A DNA stretch of 16,493 nucleotides, from contig CAKTZW010000010.1 in the NCBI GenBank assembly GCA_934636065.1, positions 1 through 16,493 of the forward strand, in the 5' to 3' direction. The DNA is from an uncultured Labedella sp. (GTDB taxonomy: Bacteria; Actinomycetota; Actinomycetes; Actinomycetales; Microbacteriaceae). The position numbers and the translations under genes are program-made. Shown here in pieces: positions 14,988 through 16,493 of this stretch; position 1 is the stretch's first letter; each line of letters starts with the position of its first letter. The notes beneath the pieces are model-generated. The model saw only the letters and a list, made by a program, of their open reading frames with translations. It ran no database searches and was not told the origin of the DNA.

Positions 14988-15029
14988 CAGCCGCGGCCCC
15001 AGCCTGCCGCCGAACCCTCCGACCGAGCG

Positions 15030-15836
15030 CTACGCGCCCTTCTTGCTCTTCTTCCGCGAGGACTCGACGCTGCGCTTGAGCGCCTCCATGAGGTCGATGA
15101 CCTCGCCGTCGCCGTCCTCGTCGTCGGTCTTGCCGAACGTCGCGTCCGTGTCCACGGTGTCGCCCTGCTCGATCTTCGCCTGGATGAGGGTGCGCAACTG
15201 CTGCTGGTACTCGTCCGTGAACTTCGACGGCTCGAAGTCCGACTCGAACGACGCGACCAGCTGGCCGGCCATGTCGAGCTCGCGCTTCTGGATCCTCACG
15301 TCCTCGTCGAGCGAGGGGAACGCCGCCTCGCGCACCTCGTCGTCCCACAGGAGCGTCTGCAGCACGAGGACGTCGTCGCGGACGCGGAGGGCGGCGAGCC
15401 GCGTCTTGCTGCGCAGGGCGAACTGCACGATGGCCGTCCGCTCGGTCGCCTCGAGGGTGCGGCGCAGCAGCACGTACGACTTCGTGGACTTCGAGTCCGG
15501 CTCGAGGTAGTAGCTCCGGTCGAACATGAGCGGGTCGATCTGGTCCGTCGGCACGAACTCGACGACGTCGATCTCCTTGCTGCGCTCCTCGGGGAGGCTC
15601 CCGATGTCCTCCTTCGTGAGGATCACCGTGTTCTCGCCGTCGTCGTAGGCCTTATCGATGTGCTCGTACGCGACCTTCTCGCCGCAGATCTCGCAGTGCC
15701 GCTCGTAGCGGATGCGCCCGCCGTCCTCGTCGTGCACCTGGTGGAGGGAGACGTCGTGGTCCTCGGTGGCCGAGTACAGCTTCACGGGCACGTTGACGAG
15801 TCCGAACGTGATCGAGCCCTTCCAGATGGACCTCAT
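15030..15836 (-). CDS. ku: Non-homologous end-joining protein Ku
   Basis: A 268-residue bacterial Ku, which forms a homodimeric ring on broken DNA ends and recruits LigD. The start MRSIWKGSITFGLVNVPVKLY is diagnostic, followed by HCEICGEKV (46-54), the YYLEPD bridge region and the ELDMAGQLV segment. The C-terminal tail is acidic, then lysine-rich (SRKKSKKGA), a common DNA-binding or LigD-interacting extension. The ATG at 15836 is chosen because Ku proteins begin at this motif; the upstream in-frame extension is unlike Ku. No Shine-Dalgarno sequence is visible. It is divergent from ligD across 76 bp. Confidence 0.97.
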   Translation of the reverse strand: MRSIWKGSITFGLVNVPVKLYSATEDHDVSLHQVHDEDGGRIRYERHCEICGEKVAYEHIDKAYDDGENTVILTKEDIGSLPEERSKEIDVVEFVPTDQIDPLMFDRSYYLEPDSKSTKSYVLLRRTLEATERTAIVQFALRSKTRLAALRVRDDVLVLQTLLWDDEVREAAFPSLDEDVRIQKRELDMAGQLVASFESDFEPSKFTDEYQQQLRTLIQAKIEQGDTVDTDATFGKTDDEDGDGEVIDLMEALKRSVESSRKKSKKGA

Positions 15837-15840
15837 GAAG

Positions 15841-15848
15841 ACAGTAAA
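15841..15848 (-). promoter_or_regulatory. Candidate leaderless -10 for ku
   Basis: Leftward, TTTACT (15848-15843) or the overlapping TACTGT (15846-15841) ends only 6 or 4 bases before the ku ATG, and no ribosome-binding site exists. This suggests a transcript starting at or next to the AUG. The -35 box is not clear. Confidence 0.35.
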
Positions 15849-15876
15849 CACCGATGGGGGGCGAAATACCGAGGGG

Positions 15877-15907
15877 TTGACGGTCCGAGCGCCCGAAAGC
15901 CTATCGT
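15877..15907 (+). promoter_or_regulatory. Candidate leaderless promoter for ligD
   Basis: TTGACG (15877-15882) and TATCGT (15902-15907) are 19 bp apart (18 if CTATCG is the -10). The -10 box ends five bases before the ATG at 15913, so transcription would start at about the AUG. Only GGGG lies just before the start, too close to act as a usual ribosome-binding site. Confidence 0.5.
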
Positions 15908-15912
15908 GGGGC

Positions 15913-16493
15913 ATGGCGGTGAGGAGATCGACGGGGTCGGCCGGGACGCAGCTCGTCGAGATCCAGGGAAGGCGACTGCGCCTCAGCAACCTCGACAAGG
16001 TGCTGTACCCCGAGACGGGAACGACGAAGGCCGACGTCATCGGCTACTACTCGGCGATCGCGCCCCACCTGCTCCCCTACACGCGGAACCGGCCCGCGAC
16101 CCGGAAGCGCTGGGTGCACGGCGTCGGGACCGACGACGACCCCGCACAGGTGTTCTTCCAGAAGAACCTCGACGCGGCGACTCCGGACTGGATCGCCCGG
16201 GTCGAGATCGAGCACAGCGACCACGAGAACACGTACCCGCTCGTGAACGACCTCCCGACGCTCGTCTGGCTCGCGCAGATGGCGAGCCTCGAGGTGCACG
16301 TGCCGCAGTGGCGGGTCGACGGCCGCGGCGCTCGACGGAATCCCGACCGGCTCGTGCTCGACCTCGATCCGGGCCCGGGCGTCGGGCTGCCCGAGTGCGT
16401 CGAGGTGGCGAGGAGTGCGCGCACGATCCTCGAGGGGATGGGGCTCCAACCGATGCCCGTCACGAGCGGGAGCAAGGGCATCCACCTCTACGC
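15913..16493 (+). CDS. ligD: LigD, NHEJ DNA ligase/polymerase, polymerase domain only (3' end outside window)
   Basis: The first 193 residues of LigD are visible; no stop before the window edge. This is the primase-polymerase (PolDom) module that fills gaps and adds ribonucleotides at broken ends, ahead of the expected ligase module and, in mycobacterial-type proteins, a phosphoesterase module. Seen in order: LSNLDKVLYPETG (27-36 region), RKRWVHGVG (66-72 region), FFQKN, YPLVNDLPTLVWLAQMASLEVH, the metal-binding DLDPG with D150 and D152, and SGSKGIHLY with H191. The ATG at 15913 is the only sensible start. It is paired with the divergent ku gene. The domain order beyond the polymerase module cannot be seen here. 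Confidence 0.96.
   Translation, partial: MAVRRSTGSAGTQLVEIQGRRLRLSNLDKVLYPETGTTKADVIGYYSAIAPHLLPYTRNRPATRKRWVHGVGTDDDPAQVFFQKNLDAATPDWIARVEIEHSDHENTYPLVNDLPTLVWLAQMASLEVHVPQWRVDGRGARRNPDRLVLDLDPGPGVGLPECVEVARSARTILEGMGLQPMPVTSGSKGIHLY

Noticed and set aside
1..16493. Mobile elements, CRISPR array, tRNA or rRNA
   Set aside because: No transposase, integrase, direct-repeat array, att-like duplication or structural RNA signature was seen by reading both strands.

Overview
This is high-GC (roughly 70%) actinobacterial chromosomal DNA. Dense genes, GTG starts, 4-bp stop/start overlaps, G/C-ended codons and a divergent ku/ligD pair fit a Microbacteriaceae-like actinomycete; that family-level placement is inference. 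I see no rRNA, tRNA, CRISPR array, transposase or phage gene. No stretch longer than about 180 bp lacks a gene.

Region 1 (1-10392) looks like one inducible uptake-and-catabolism locus built around a divergent promoter near 6411-6430. Leftward, in tight array, lie an IclR-type regulator, an amidohydrolase-like (DUF6282-type) hydrolase, two DppB/DppC-type permeases, two DppD/DppF-type ATPases and a cyclase/kynurenine-formamidase-like hydrolase cut off by the window start. Rightward lie the matching family-5 solute-binding lipoprotein, an HpcH/HpaI-type class II aldolase, a two-cupin protein and a carboxymuconolactone-decarboxylase-like protein. The logic is IclR control, import of a small molecule by a peptide/opine-type ABC transporter, two metallohydrolases that open or trim it, then an aldolase step giving pyruvate-type products. 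The substrate cannot be read from the sequence. The intergenic centre carries interlocking inverted repeats that are a good operator candidate, and a 14-bp-stem hairpin follows the binding-protein gene.

Region 2 (10514-13648) holds a small ABM-like protein, a convergent glycerate kinase, a zinc-type medium-chain alcohol dehydrogenase that has lost all four structural-zinc cysteines, and a small unidentified protein. The glycerate kinase could process a C3 product of an HpcH/GarL-type aldolase, but this link is speculative.

Region 3 (13658-14987) is an LpqC/PHB-depolymerase-like esterase divergent from a MerR regulator. The promoter facing the esterase has a 19-bp spacer with a dyad inside it, the layout expected of a MerR-controlled promoter.

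Region 4 (15030-16493) is the bacterial non-homologous end-joining pair: ku leftward and ligD (polymerase domain first, truncated by the window end) rightward, separated by 76 bp with promoters so close to the start codons that leaderless transcripts are plausible.
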